A DNA stretch of 64,000 nt from Thermoguttaceae bacterium (GTDB lineage Bacteria > Planctomycetota > Planctomycetia > Pirellulales > Thermoguttaceae): contig JAFQXE010000018.1 in NCBI GenBank assembly GCA_017407125.1, positions 1 through 64,000 on the forward strand, given 5' to 3'. A model generated the notes under the pieces. It was not told the origin of the DNA. It saw nothing but the letters and a program-made list of their open reading frames with translations, and ran no database searches. This document shows positions 42,946-52,290 of the stretch, piece by piece. Numbering within the stretch: the stretch's first letter is position 1; each line of letters starts with the position of its first letter. A program made the translations under genes and the position numbers.

Positions 42946-45561
42946 ATGGCTGACCAAACCCCGATGATGCGACAGTATTTGGAGGCGAAAAAAGCGTTTC
43001 CAGATACGATTTTGTTTTTCCGAATGGGCGACTTCTACGAGATGTTCAACGACGACGCCCGAACGGCGGCGCGCGTGCTGAGCCTGACGTTGACCAGTCG
43101 CGACAAAGGCCCCAACGCCTCGCCCATGTGCGGGTTCCCGCATCATCAGCTGGATCAGTATCTGTCAAAAGCGGTCAATTCCGGGCTGAAAGTGGCGGTC
43201 TGCGACCAGATGGAAGACCCGCGCTTTGCCAAGGGCATCGTCAAGCGAGAGGTTACCCGGGTCGTTTCCGCCGGGACAATTACAGACGACTGCATACTCG
43301 ACCCGCGGTCTAACAACTATCTGGCGGCGGTTGTCGACGGCAAACACGACTACATCGGCATGGCGTGGATTGAGCTGTCCACCGGGAAATTTCAGGCGGC
43401 GGGCTTTCTCCGATCCGAGCTGGCTGACCAGATCGCCCGAATCCATCCCAGCGAAATTCTCATCGAAGACGACTCCCAGCTTCTGCCGGACTACATTCTC
43501 AATTCCGTCATGATAACCCGGCGCATGAACTGGCAGTTCGGGTTCGACAACGCGTTTCGAGTCTTGACGGAGCATTTTCACACCCGGAATCTGGACGGGT
43601 TCGGCTTTGCTGAGACGGAACAGGACGCGCAGGCGATTCGAGCGGCGGGCGCGGCGTTGGACTATCTGGTCGAGACGCAGAAAACGTCTTTGGATCATAT
43701 CGAAGCCCTCTTGCCGTACAGTTCCAGCAAGACGCTGGAAATTGACGAAGCGACGCGCCGGAGTCTGGAAATCAACTACACGTTCCGCGGCAACCGGCGG
43801 GAAGGGTCGCTTTTGGGCGCAATTGACCGGACTGTTACAGCGGTCGGCGCGCGTCTGCTTTCCAGCTGGCTTTCCGACCCTCTGATGGACATCGAGCGCA
43901 TCAATCGGCGTCAATCGGCGGTGGAAGAACTGGTCAACAACCCGCATATTTGCGACGCCCTGCGAAGCGTCTTCGACGGCATTTACGACATCGAGCGTCT
44001 TCTGACCCGCGTCAGCACGAATCGCGCCACGCCCCGGGATTTGAGCTATCTGGGCAAGACGTGGCGGCTCATGCCGGAAATCAAGCGGATTCTTCAAGAC
44101 TGCTCGTCGGAGCTGCTGTCACGCGTTCGAGACTCTATCGATCTGTGCGAAGACCTGACAGCTCTGCTGGAACGCGCCTTGGTAGAAAACTGCCCGGCGC
44201 AGGCGCACGACGGCGGGTTTATCAAGCCGGGATTTTCTGCGGAGCTGGACGATTTACGCAACATCTCCATAACCGGCAAGCAATGGATGGCGGACTATCA
44301 GGCGAAAATGCAGGAGCAGACCGGCATCAGCAATCTCAAAGTCGGGTATACGCGCGTTTTCGGGTACTATCTGGAAATCACCAACGCCAATTCCAGCAAA
44401 CAGATTCCAGACTACTTCATCCGAAAGCAGACGCTCAAAAACGCCGAACGGTACATCACCCCGGAACTCAAGGAGTACGAAGAAAAAGCCCTCACGGCGG
44501 AAGAACGCTCTTTGGAACTGGAACAGACGCTGTTCTCCTACTTGCGGGAACAGACGGCGGCGTATCATAAACAAATGTACAGAACCGCCACTGTGCTGGG
44601 GGAACTGGACGCATTACAGTCGCTGGCGACGCTGGCGCGTGACAGAAACTACTGCCGTCCGGAAATGACCGAGGAGCCGATTCTCGATATTATCGACGGG
44701 CGGCACCCGGTTTTGGATATCACCCGCCCCGAAGGAGACTTCATTCCCAACGACATCGTCTGCGACCAGGAGCACGGGTATATTCAGCTTATCACCGGCC
44801 CGAACATGGCGGGGAAAAGCACGTTTATTCGTCAGGCGGCGCTGATCGTTATTCTGGCTCAGATCGGCGGGTTCGTGCCAGCAAAACGGGCGAAAATCGG
44901 GATTGTCGATAAAATCTTTGCCCGAGTCGGGGCGGGCGACGAGCTGTCCCGTGGGCGGTCAACGTTTATGGTGGAAATGACCGAAACGGCGAGAATCCTC
45001 AACCGCGCCACCGCCAGAAGCCTCGTCATTTTAGACGAAATCGGCAGAGGCACCAGCACCTACGACGGGATTTCTCTCGCCTGGGCGGTGGTCGAGCATC
45101 TGCATCAAACCGTTCACGCCAGAACCCTGTTCGCAACGCATTATCACGAACTGACCGACCTGGGCGACCACGGCGACGGCATCGCCAACCTCAACGTCGC
45201 GGTTCGGGAATACAACGGCGACATCGCGTTCCTGCACAAGATCGTTCCCGGCGCGGCAGACAAAAGCTACGGAATTCACGTCGCCAAACTCGCCGGCGTC
45301 CCGACTTCGGTTATCAACCGCGCCAACGAGATTTTGCTGGAACTGGAAAACGACGACAGCCCGGAACAGTCCGCGCAAATCAAAACAAAACACCGTCCGT
45401 CCAAAACCAACCGGCTCCAAACCGCAGACGGCATGGTTCAGCTCACGTTCTTCGACCCGGTCGACAACCCGGTTCTGACCGAGCTGTCTCGTGTCGATAT
45501 TAACACCCTCACCCCCCTTGACGCTCTGGCTTTAATTCAGAAATGGCAGAAAGAGATTTAG
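42946..45561 (+). CDS. mutS: DNA mismatch repair protein MutS
   Basis: This 871-residue protein recognises mispairs and starts mismatch repair. The N-terminal domain has T-P-M-M-R-Q-Y-L-E-A-K and F-F-R-M-G-D-F-Y-E-M-F (the mismatch-reading F-Y-E motif). The lever and clamp regions follow, then the ATPase: Walker A T-G-P-N-M-A-G-K-S-T (about 625), Walker B L-D-E-I-G-R-G-T-S-T (about 703) and A-T-H-Y-H-E-L-T (about 739). The C-terminus is shorter than in E. coli beyond the helix-turn-helix. I use 42946 as start because the promoter at 42880 overlaps earlier candidates and the protein begins there like known MutS. No Shine-Dalgarno is seen. The length is normal. Confidence 0.95.
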   Translation: MADQTPMMRQYLEAKKAFPDTILFFRMGDFYEMFNDDARTAARVLSLTLTSRDKGPNASPMCGFPHHQLDQYLSKAVNSGLKVAVCDQMEDPRFAKGIVKREVTRVVSAGTITDDCILDPRSNNYLAAVVDGKHDYIGMAWIELSTGKFQAAGFLRSELADQIARIHPSEILIEDDSQLLPDYILNSVMITRRMNWQFGFDNAFRVLTEHFHTRNLDGFGFAETEQDAQAIRAAGAALDYLVETQKTSLDHIEALLPYSSSKTLEIDEATRRSLEINYTFRGNRREGSLLGAIDRTVTAVGARLLSSWLSDPLMDIERINRRQSAVEELVNNPHICDALRSVFDGIYDIERLLTRVSTNRATPRDLSYLGKTWRLMPEIKRILQDCSSELLSRVRDSIDLCEDLTALLERALVENCPAQAHDGGFIKPGFSAELDDLRNISITGKQWMADYQAKMQEQTGISNLKVGYTRVFGYYLEITNANSSKQIPDYFIRKQTLKNAERYITPELKEYEEKALTAEERSLELEQTLFSYLREQTAAYHKQMYRTATVLGELDALQSLATLARDRNYCRPEMTEEPILDIIDGRHPVLDITRPEGDFIPNDIVCDQEHGYIQLITGPNMAGKSTFIRQAALIVILAQIGGFVPAKRAKIGIVDKIFARVGAGDELSRGRSTFMVEMTETARILNRATARSLVILDEIGRGTSTYDGISLAWAVVEHLHQTVHARTLFATHYHELTDLGDHGDGIANLNVAVREYNGDIAFLHKIVPGAADKSYGIHVAKLAGVPTSVINRANEILLELENDDSPEQSAQIKTKHRPSKTNRLQTADGMVQLTFFDPVDNPVLTELSRVDINTLTPLDALALIQKWQKEI

Positions 45562-45573
45562 AGCTACGAGTGA

Positions 45574-45636
45574 TTGGAAGGCGGTAACGAAACGACCAAC
45601 GGGAGTGGAGTTACGCAGTTCGCCGTTAGGCGAACC
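45574..45636. repeat. GGAAGGCGGTAACG repeat, reverse orientation
   Basis: Reverse complement of the TTCGCC...CCTTCCA unit, containing a CGACCAACGGGAG piece of the other repeat family, a chimera. Faces the 45703 copy. Confidence 0.7.
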
Positions 45637-45702
45637 AAAACGCCTGTATTACCAACCGCCTTTGATATTTTAATCGTTGATATTTGGTTATTCCATCGTT
45701 AC

Positions 45703-45764
45703 GTTCGCCTGTCGGCGAATGCGTAATTCCGCTCACTGCGTTCGCTCCATTACCGCCTTCCATT
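45703..45764. repeat. TTCGCC...CATTACCGCCTTCCA repeat
   Basis: About 60 bp with the palindrome TTCGCCTGTCGGCGAA, then TGCGTAATTCCGCTCAC and CTCCATTACCGCCTTCCA. Copies at 8889 (in dnaX) and 59483, partial at 51951 and 52247. Confidence 0.75.
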
Positions 45765-45779
45765 AATTTCCCTCCCCCC

Positions 45780-46706
45780 ATGAAAACCCTCCGCCTCCTG
45801 TTCGCTCCGCTTTCGCTTCTCAGCGCGTTCGCTATTGGGCTGTCGTGCCCGTGGCTCAACGCGTATAAAGCTGCGGTTCCGTATTTGGTGATGGGGATGC
45901 TCTTTCTGGTTTTCCTGCAGCTCAACTGGAATCAGCTGAGAATTCGCGCCAGCGTCTTTGCGATTGTTGCTGCTAACCTCGCGATTCCTCTGACGTTCTA
46001 TTTTATTTTCTCTGCGTTGAATCAGCCGGTACTGGCAGTCGGAGCGTTTATGGCGGGAATCGCCCCGACGGGGTCTGCCGCGCCGTCGGTTATCAGCTTT
46101 TTAAAACAGAACATCGAATACGGCGTAACGGCGTTTGTCATGACGACGTTTACCGTCGCTGTTGCCATTCCGTTGATCTTGCCTCACCTGCTCCCGGAAG
46201 CGGCGGACAAAGGATTTTTGGAACTCTTTCTGCCGATAGCGCAGCGCGTCGGATTTTTGATTTTTATTCCCGTCGGCGTCTCGCTGATAATTCGCTGGAT
46301 TGCGCCGTCGTCAAAGAACCGGTTCCCCAAGGCGTACAGAATGATTTCGTTTCTGCTTTGGGTTTGCTGTATTACGATTATGCTTTCCGGGGCGTCCAAT
46401 ACGATTTGGAACGAACTCGACGCCAGCCAGCGATGGTTCGTCCCGATGTGCTTTTTAACCGCGTTGGCGGTTTGCGTTACCAACTTTACCCTGGGACATT
46501 TCCTTTCCAAAGAGTTTCCCCGGGAATCCTCGCAGACGCTGGGACAAAAGAACATCGCCGTTACCGTCGCCCTTGCCATGGAATTCTGCGAACCCATGGT
46601 CGCGATTGTCCCGCTGATGTATATTCTGTGCCACAACTCCTGGAACTCGTGGCAGATGATCCGCCTGAGCCTGAAAGAAGAACGGGAGTCGAGCCGGGAC
46701 GCTTAA
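45780..46706 (+). CDS. Bile acid:sodium symporter (BASS) family transporter
   Basis: This 308-residue protein has nine to ten hydrophobic helices with the BASS pattern, including P-Y-L-V-M-G-M-L-F-L-V-F-L-Q-L (about 36-50), the crossover motif A-G-I-A-P-T-G-S-A-A-P-S-V (about 94-106) and a second half with G-Q-K-N-I-A-V-T-V-A-L (about 259-269). Relatives carry bile acids, pantothenate, pyruvate or other organic anions with Na+; the substrate here is unknown. The upstream reading frame is repeat sequence, so the start is taken at 45780. No clear Shine-Dalgarno. Confidence 0.85.
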   Translation: MKTLRLLFAPLSLLSAFAIGLSCPWLNAYKAAVPYLVMGMLFLVFLQLNWNQLRIRASVFAIVAANLAIPLTFYFIFSALNQPVLAVGAFMAGIAPTGSAAPSVISFLKQNIEYGVTAFVMTTFTVAVAIPLILPHLLPEAADKGFLELFLPIAQRVGFLIFIPVGVSLIIRWIAPSSKNRFPKAYRMISFLLWVCCITIMLSGASNTIWNELDASQRWFVPMCFLTALAVCVTNFTLGHFLSKEFPRESSQTLGQKNIAVTVALAMEFCEPMVAIVPLMYILCHNSWNSWQMIRLSLKEERESSRDA

Positions 46707-46755
46707 GCCGTCCTGAAGAATCGCGTAGCGGTTCAATTATCTCTATAAAATTTCT

Positions 46756-46783
46756 CTTGACGCGGTCTGGAATTTGAATATAA
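46756..46783 (+). promoter_or_regulatory. Promoter of the HAD phosphatase gene
   Basis: TTGACG (46756-46761), 16-base spacer, TATAAT (46778-46783). Confidence 0.75.
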
Positions 46784-46841
46784 TACTCTGAGAATTCAAT
46801 GACAACGACGATTTTCCTATCAGGAAAAATTCAAGGAGAAT

Positions 46842-47495
46842 ATGTCAAATCCGCCTGTTCAGAATTATACCGACTTTTTTTTCGACCTCGACGGGACGAC
46901 GCTCGACACGTATGGGGATTTGCGATCGTGCATGAAAGCTGCGCTGCAAAAGTACACTCCTGACGTCGACCGGTTTGATACAGACTTCGTTATCGGCCCG
47001 CCGCTGCAGATGTCGGTGAAGATGTTCCTTCCCTCCGCCGACGAGAAAACAATCGACAGCATTTGCCGCGAGTTCAAGGTTCAGTACGATACGTCCGACT
47101 ATCCCGACACGAAAATGTATCCGGGAATTGAATCCCTGTTTGACCGTCTTTTCAAAGGGGGAAAACGGATTTATATCGCCACCAACAAACGCCGCGTTCC
47201 GACGATGCGGCTTCTGGACAAGTTCGGCATGAGAGACAAAATCGTGGAAGTTGTAACGCCCGACTCGCGTCCGGACGGGTATACTAAAACGGAAATGATT
47301 AAAATGCTGCTGGAAAAGTACAGCGTCAACCCGGATGCCGCCGTTATGGTCGGCGACATGACCAGCGACGTATATGCGGGCAAAAGCGCTGGCGTCCATA
47401 CCATCGCCGTAACGTGGGGCTACGGCTCGGAGGACGCCCTCAAAGAAGCTCAGCCGGACAAGCTGATTTCGTCCGCCGACGAGTTCTGGCGGTAA
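46842..47495 (+). CDS. HAD-superfamily phosphatase (phosphoglycolate phosphatase-like)
   Basis: This 217-residue cytoplasmic protein has the HAD motifs: F-F-D-L-D-G-T-T-L-D-T (about 13-23, nucleophile Asp), I-A-T-N-K-R (motif II, about 110-115), and V-M-V-G-D-M-T-S-D-V-Y-A-G-K (motif IV, about 168-181). A helical cap lies between. It most resembles Gph/PpaX-type phosphatases that act on small phosphates such as 2-phosphoglycolate; the substrate is not certain. AAGGAGAAT directly precedes the ATG. It has its own promoter at 46756. Confidence 0.88.
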   Translation: MSNPPVQNYTDFFFDLDGTTLDTYGDLRSCMKAALQKYTPDVDRFDTDFVIGPPLQMSVKMFLPSADEKTIDSICREFKVQYDTSDYPDTKMYPGIESLFDRLFKGGKRIYIATNKRRVPTMRLLDKFGMRDKIVEVVTPDSRPDGYTKTEMIKMLLEKYSVNPDAAVMVGDMTSDVYAGKSAGVHTIAVTWGYGSEDALKEAQPDKLISSADEFWR

Positions 47496-47543
47496 TCGAA
47501 GTTGTACATTTAGGCGTTGAGATGTTCGCAATTCCCCCGCCCC

Positions 47544-47571
47544 TTGTAATTATTTCAATTTATACTAGAAT
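47544..47571 (+). promoter_or_regulatory. Promoter of the cytochrome lipoprotein gene
   Basis: TTGTAA (47544-47549), 16-base spacer, TAGAAT (47566-47571). Confidence 0.65.
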
Positions 47572-47643
47572 ATAAAAAAGAATGAAACGGTTGTGCGTTT
47601 CAACATCAGTTTCCTGCCTTTTTCATTACGGAGAATGACTCAC

Positions 47644-49074
47644 ATGAAAAGAACCGCTTTAGCTATTGTAACATCATTGTTGTTTGTTGTTGGATGCAAT
47701 CCGACTCCGACTACCGCCCCTACTGGCACAGGTACGGAAACCGCGCCAGTTGAACAAGCTGTTGTTGAAGAAACCATCGTTGAAAAAACGGTTGTAGAAG
47801 AAGTAACTCCTGAAGTCCCCGCTGAAGAAGCTGCTCCGGCAGAAGAAGCCGCTCCTGAAGTCCCCGCTGAAGAAGCTGCTCCGGCAGAAGAAGCCGCTCC
47901 TGAAGTCCCCGCTGAAGAAGCTGCTCCGGCAGAAGAAGCCGCTCCTGAAGTCCCCACTGAAGAAGCTGCGCCGGCAGAAGAAGCCGCTCCTGAAACCCCG
48001 GCTGAACCGGCCGCTCCTGCTGAAGAAGCCGCTCCTGAAACCCCGGCTGAACCGGCTGCTCCTGCTGAAGAAGCCGCTCCTGAAGTCCCCGCTGAAGAAG
48101 CCGCTCCCGCTGAACCGGCTGCTCCTGCTGAAGAAGCCGCTCCTGAAACCCCGGCTGAACCGGCCGCTCCGGCTGATGAACCGGTTGTTAAAAAGGGAGA
48201 AGTAGTTGTTGAAGAAACCAATATTCCTGAACCCCCAGCCGCTGAAGAAGCCGCTCCGGCTGAACCGGCCGCTCCGGCTGTAGAAGAAGTTGCTCCCGAA
48301 GCTCCCGCTGTCGAAGAAGCCCCGGCTGTTGAAGAAGCTCCCGCTGTTGAAGAACCGGCTCCCGTTGCTGAAGCCGCTCCCGCCGCTCCGGCTGACGCTG
48401 TCTCCGCTTACGCTCCGGCTGCCGCGTTGACGACTCAGGTTCAGAAGTACATGGAAGAAATGGAAGAGGATCTTGCTGATCCCGCTCAGTTTGCCGACAA
48501 CAAAGACGACGTTGTTGAAAACGCCGCTGGTTTGACTGTATTCTTCCTGGCTTTGGGTTTGAACGATCAGGACAGCGACTATAAGGCAAAGGCTCCGAAT
48601 CTGGTCAAAGCCGCTCAGGCGTTGGCTGCCGCCACTACCTACGAAGAAGCCAAGGCTGCTTTTGAAGCTATTAAAACCGCTGAAGCTTCGACCGACGCTC
48701 TCGCCTGGACGAAAGTCGCTCCGCTGGCTTCCTTGATGAAGCAGGTTCCCAACATCGATTCCAAAATGAAGAGAACGATTCCCAAACGCATGGACAAAAA
48801 GCAGGACGAATGCCTTGCCAACTGCGCCGCTGTTGCTGCTTTGATGCAGGGAAGCATTGCCAACGCTGCTGAAACCGAACAGCCGACCGAAACCGTTAAA
48901 TGGACTGCGTTCTCAATTCAGGGACGCGACGCTGCCGCCGCCGTTGCCAAAGCCGTTGCCGCTCAAGACGCAACCGCCGCCGAAGAAGCCATGGCCGCTC
49001 TGCACAAGTCCTGCGACGATTGCCACGCTGTCTTCCATCAGAACAAAAAAGCTGAAAACGACGAAACCGACTGA
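47644..49074 (+). CDS. Lipid-anchored c-type cytochrome with long Ala/Pro/Glu spacer
   Basis: This 476-residue protein starts with a lipoprotein signal (F-V-V-G-C-N, Cys near 17). Residues about 40-255 are a low-complexity Ala/Pro/Glu spacer made of repeated E-E-A-A-P-A-E-E-A-A-P-E-V-P-A units, with DNA copies that are almost identical (for example 47812-47940), so its length should vary by slippage. The C-terminal domain (about 265-476) is helical and ends with one heme-binding motif C-D-D-C-H (about 462-466) close to the C-terminus, the position found in cytochrome c'/c-556-type four-helix proteins. It should carry electrons in the periplasm at a distance from its membrane. GGAG lies upstream, a terminator follows. 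Heme redox partners are not in the window. Confidence 0.82.
   Translation: MKRTALAIVTSLLFVVGCNPTPTTAPTGTGTETAPVEQAVVEETIVEKTVVEEVTPEVPAEEAAPAEEAAPEVPAEEAAPAEEAAPEVPAEEAAPAEEAAPEVPTEEAAPAEEAAPETPAEPAAPAEEAAPETPAEPAAPAEEAAPEVPAEEAAPAEPAAPAEEAAPETPAEPAAPADEPVVKKGEVVVEETNIPEPPAAEEAAPAEPAAPAVEEVAPEAPAVEEAPAVEEAPAVEEPAPVAEAAPAAPADAVSAYAPAAALTTQVQKYMEEMEEDLADPAQFADNKDDVVENAAGLTVFFLALGLNDQDSDYKAKAPNLVKAAQALAAATTYEEAKAAFEAIKTAEASTDALAWTKVAPLASLMKQVPNIDSKMKRTIPKRMDKKQDECLANCAAVAALMQGSIANAAETEQPTETVKWTAFSIQGRDAAAAVAKAVAAQDATAAEEAMAALHKSCDDCHAVFHQNKKAENDETD
47812..48180 (+). repeat. Coding repeat of the Ala/Pro/Glu spacer
   Basis: Repeats of a 45-60-bp unit (GCTGAAGAAGCTGCTCCGGC, GAAGAAGCCGCTCCTGAAG and variants), the first three units nearly exact. 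Confidence 0.8.
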
Positions 49075-49129
49075 TCTTCGTTTCAGACGTCAGGTCGTTA
49101 AGACTGCGTTTCTGATTAGATAATTCATA

Positions 49130-49167
49130 AAACGCGCTGAGGAATCTCTCCTCAGCGCGTTTTTTTA
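49130..49167 (+). terminator. Strong intrinsic terminator
   Basis: AAACGCGCTGAGGA and TCCTCAGCGCGTTT form a perfect 14-bp stem with a 5-base loop, then a T-run. Confidence 0.93.
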
Positions 49168-49420
49168 CGCTCGCTTTTCCCCATGCTCGTAACCCGGTTG
49201 CAACTTTGCTGATTGCTCGTCTCTGATATATGTAATAATTTTATCTGTTTTATTAAAAATTTTCGTTTTTTTCTAAATTTATTCTTTTTAGCGTTTAAAG
49301 ATTTTCAAATATGGTTTATAATATATATTGTAAGAAACTATATTTTGTCCTCGGGAGTTCCGGCGCAAAAGATGTTTTATATAACCGTAATTCCAGTTTT
49401 ACCCATGAAGGAGTAAAATT
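49168..49420. other. AT-rich leader region of the PEP-CTERM gene
   Basis: No gene. A TATAAT-like -10 at about 49317-49322 with a poor -35 (TTTAAA near 49294) may drive the next gene; GGAG lies 8-9 bases before its ATG. Confidence 0.4.
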
Positions 49421-51952
49421 ATGGCTAATATTCGAAACTGCTCATTTTTCCATTCCCGCATTTTAACCCGCGGCAGGATTCTTTTTTCCATTTTGGCGGT
49501 TTTAGCGTTTGGAGTCGTTGTCAACGCTCAAACGGTCGTTCGCACCAACGGCGGAACAGAAACCGCTACCGGTACAGACGTTTCAACGGTTCAAAAAGCT
49601 GACGGCTGGGCTTCTGGCGACGTTATCAGCGTTTCTGGCACGTCTGCAACCAGCATCGCGCCTTTTAGCTCTTCCGTGAGAGTTGAAAGTTCTTCTAATT
49701 ATACTGTTACTGATTTTACCGTTCAATCGGCAACAGGCGACAAACAGTATATTGGCGCTCTTCCCAATTCCCGAAACTACGTACTAAAACTGGGAAACAA
49801 AAACTATAACCTGACATTCAAAAACGTCGAATTCCAGAACAACGACATTGCCCAGAATACTGCCGGCATTTTTTTAATCATGGATCAAGCTACATCCACG
49901 GTAACGTTGAACCTGGACAATGCTTCATTTACAAAATTCCAAGGGTCAGGCGACGGCAATTATGGCGGGATTATTAATTCCTCTGGAGATTTAACTATCA
50001 ATGGAACCAATACAGTTTCCTTCTATGGAAATGGCACGGGTTCTGGCGGCGCAATTTTTGCGGGAAAAGGCGTAACCATTAATTGTGACGAAATGATCTT
50101 TGACAACAATGCCTGCAACAACTCCGGAGCGATTCGTAACAACAACGCCTTGAGTATTACAGGTTCAAAGGTTACGTTTACTAACAACTCAGCGCGGAAT
50201 AACGGCGGAAGCATTTATTCCAGCAGTACGATCACGATGACTGGAAAGGATAATAACTCCGTCTTGACGTTTACCGGCAACTCCGCAAAAAACGAAGGCG
50301 GCGTTATCTATTCCACAGGAACTGGAATTGATCTTGATTTCGACACAATTAATTTTAGCAATAATCAAGCTACAAATTTTGGAGGCGCAATCCGATTTAA
50401 TAATACAAATACAAACTACAAAGTTACGATTACAGGCGAAACGGTTACTTTTGACAATAACTCTGCCTTAAACAAAAACGGCGGCGCGATCCATACGAAC
50501 GCATCGGTCGCGTTGAAAGGGAAGTCAGAAAACTCGGTATTTACCATTAGTAACAACACAGCTCCAAACGGCAACTCCGGCTTCATTGTTGCTGTCGGAT
50601 CGGTAGAAATTTCGACGGGTTCGTTTTTATTCCAAAACAACACTGCCTCGGGAATCGCCGGCGCGATTGAAGCCCGAAAAGGAATTACGTTCTCTGGCGA
50701 CAGTACTTCTGCAACGTTTACCGGCAACTATGCTGGCGAAAACGGAAGCGATCTTTATCTGTCAAACGCCAATTCCGTTTTGACGTTCCAGGACGCAGGA
50801 ACGTATTATTTCGACGGCGGCATCTTTTTGTCTGACGCCACTCAGAGCGTGGTCATTGACAAAGCTCAGGTTACGATTGCTGGACGCAGTAATGTTTCAA
50901 ACAACAATTACCAGCTTCAGACTGTTAATATTTCCAACGGCGGCAAGTTGACTGCGAATTTGGACTATATAGATTCTCTTTCCGGAACGTTCAACGTCGG
51001 AACTGCCGAATCGGAAGGAACGCTGGAATTCAGCGTCGGCGACGGTTTGTCTAAAACGCTGCCCGATACGGTCGGCATCACTTTCGCGGAACAAGGCTCC
51101 TTTGTCAAAGCCGGCGCAGGTACGCTCACTTTGACGCAAGCGCCTGGATATGCCTGCTCTACAACGGTTGAATCTGGAACGCTGGCTCTGTCCGAAGGCG
51201 GGACGCTGTACAATCTTACCGGCGGAAGCATTAACGACGATGGCAGCGTCGCCGTCGCCGCCGCTGTGGACGCATCTGGAAAAGAACTGACGATTGACAA
51301 CGCTGTTATGACAACGTTTGTCGGGTCGATTAAAGCGGGGTCAATTCTAAAGACCGGATACGGAACGCTGAAAATTTATGCAGACGAGGAAAACAAAGTT
51401 GTCGCGGACACGTTTACGGTTACCGACAGCGAGCTGGACTTCAAAGGCTATTTCGAAGGCAGCATTGAAGTTATCAACGACGCGTTCTTCTCCCCCGGCA
51501 ATTCCATCGGAGAAGCCAACGTTACCGGCAACGTTTCGTTTATAACCAATGACGCCGATTCAAACGGCTTTGCCTACTTTGAATTTGGCGACTTCACCGG
51601 CGCGGACGAAAATCACGACCTTTTAGTCCTCAGCCCCAGCAGTCTGTTTAATGCCAACGACGAAGCAGGCGTTGTTCTGCTGGACTTTGCAAACGACGAC
51701 GCTGAGGACTGGGCGTCTTCTGGCGTAGATTATCTGCTGGTGAAAAACGGCGCGTTTGAAAGCGGTAAAGACTACTCATCCTGGCTGCCGCTGTCGTTTA
51801 TCGACCTGTTCAGTCTGCAAGGCAAAGCGGACGGTTTGTACCTGATTGGCTTGGCTGGTCCCGAACCCGGCTCCGGCGTCCCTGAACCGTCGACGTGGGC
51901 GCTATTAGTTCTGGGCGTTTTCGGTCTGCTTTACTGGCGGAAAAGAAAATGA
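49421..51952 (+). CDS. PEP-CTERM beta-helix surface protein with Pmp-like repeats
   Basis: This 843-residue protein has an extended N-terminal signal peptide (hydrophobic core about 21-35, then V-V-N-A-Q). Residues about 120-450 are a right-handed beta-helix in which G-G-A-I and F-x-N-N-S-A-type motifs recur every 30-40 residues, like the repeats of chlamydial polymorphic membrane proteins; 500-720 resembles autotransporter-associated strand repeats. The end is a PEP-CTERM sorting signal: V-P-E-P-S, a hydrophobic helix, then R-K-R-K. That signal is cut and handled by an exosortase, known in bacteria with complex exopolysaccharide. So the protein is sorted to the surface or released. No exosortase gene is in the window and no autotransporter barrel is seen. 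Adhesion is plausible but unproven. Confidence 0.88.
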   Translation: MANIRNCSFFHSRILTRGRILFSILAVLAFGVVVNAQTVVRTNGGTETATGTDVSTVQKADGWASGDVISVSGTSATSIAPFSSSVRVESSSNYTVTDFTVQSATGDKQYIGALPNSRNYVLKLGNKNYNLTFKNVEFQNNDIAQNTAGIFLIMDQATSTVTLNLDNASFTKFQGSGDGNYGGIINSSGDLTINGTNTVSFYGNGTGSGGAIFAGKGVTINCDEMIFDNNACNNSGAIRNNNALSITGSKVTFTNNSARNNGGSIYSSSTITMTGKDNNSVLTFTGNSAKNEGGVIYSTGTGIDLDFDTINFSNNQATNFGGAIRFNNTNTNYKVTITGETVTFDNNSALNKNGGAIHTNASVALKGKSENSVFTISNNTAPNGNSGFIVAVGSVEISTGSFLFQNNTASGIAGAIEARKGITFSGDSTSATFTGNYAGENGSDLYLSNANSVLTFQDAGTYYFDGGIFLSDATQSVVIDKAQVTIAGRSNVSNNNYQLQTVNISNGGKLTANLDYIDSLSGTFNVGTAESEGTLEFSVGDGLSKTLPDTVGITFAEQGSFVKAGAGTLTLTQAPGYACSTTVESGTLALSEGGTLYNLTGGSINDDGSVAVAAAVDASGKELTIDNAVMTTFVGSIKAGSILKTGYGTLKIYADEENKVVADTFTVTDSELDFKGYFEGSIEVINDAFFSPGNSIGEANVTGNVSFITNDADSNGFAYFEFGDFTGADENHDLLVLSPSSLFNANDEAGVVLLDFANDDAEDWASSGVDYLLVKNGAFESGKDYSSWLPLSFIDLFSLQGKADGLYLIGLAGPEPGSGVPEPSTWALLVLGVFGLLYWRKRK

Positions 51953-51992
51953 AAGGCGGTAACGGAGCGAACGCGGTGAGCGTAGTTACACT
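51951..51992. repeat. Partial GGCGGTAACG repeat (reverse)
   Basis: Reverse partial copy of the TTCGCC...CCATTACCGCC unit, overlapping the stop codon of the PEP-CTERM gene. The 51953-52274 gap holds only repeats. Confidence 0.6.
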
Positions 51993-52087
51993 TAAATCAT
52001 AAAAGAGTTACGATAGTGCGAGAGGGAAGCGTAAGCGGAACTCTCGCTTTTTTATAAATAGAATCGCTTACACTGTCAAGTACGAAA

Positions 52088-52154
52088 GCGACCAACGGGA
52101 GCGATTACAATACGTCTCGCGCGGAAGCGCGTATTGGGGGCGGCGCCTCGCCGC
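52088..52154. repeat. GCGACCAACGGGAGCG repeat
   Basis: Near-identical to 13794-13863. Confidence 0.75.
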
Positions 52155-52246
52155 TTAACGGCAAGCCGTCAAGTTGGCGCCCGAGACAGACGCCATCCAA
52201 AGGAGATTTCTGGTTTCGTCTTTTGTTATGCACACTTTGAACAAAG

Positions 52247-52290
52247 CGTAACTTCGTTCGCTATGCTCAATCCGTTACCGTCTTCCAATT
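52247..52290. repeat. Partial CGTAAC...CCGTTACCGTCTTCCA repeat
   Basis: Degenerate copy of the TTCGCC...CCTTCCA unit; it covers the patatin stop codon and encodes its last residues. Confidence 0.55.
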
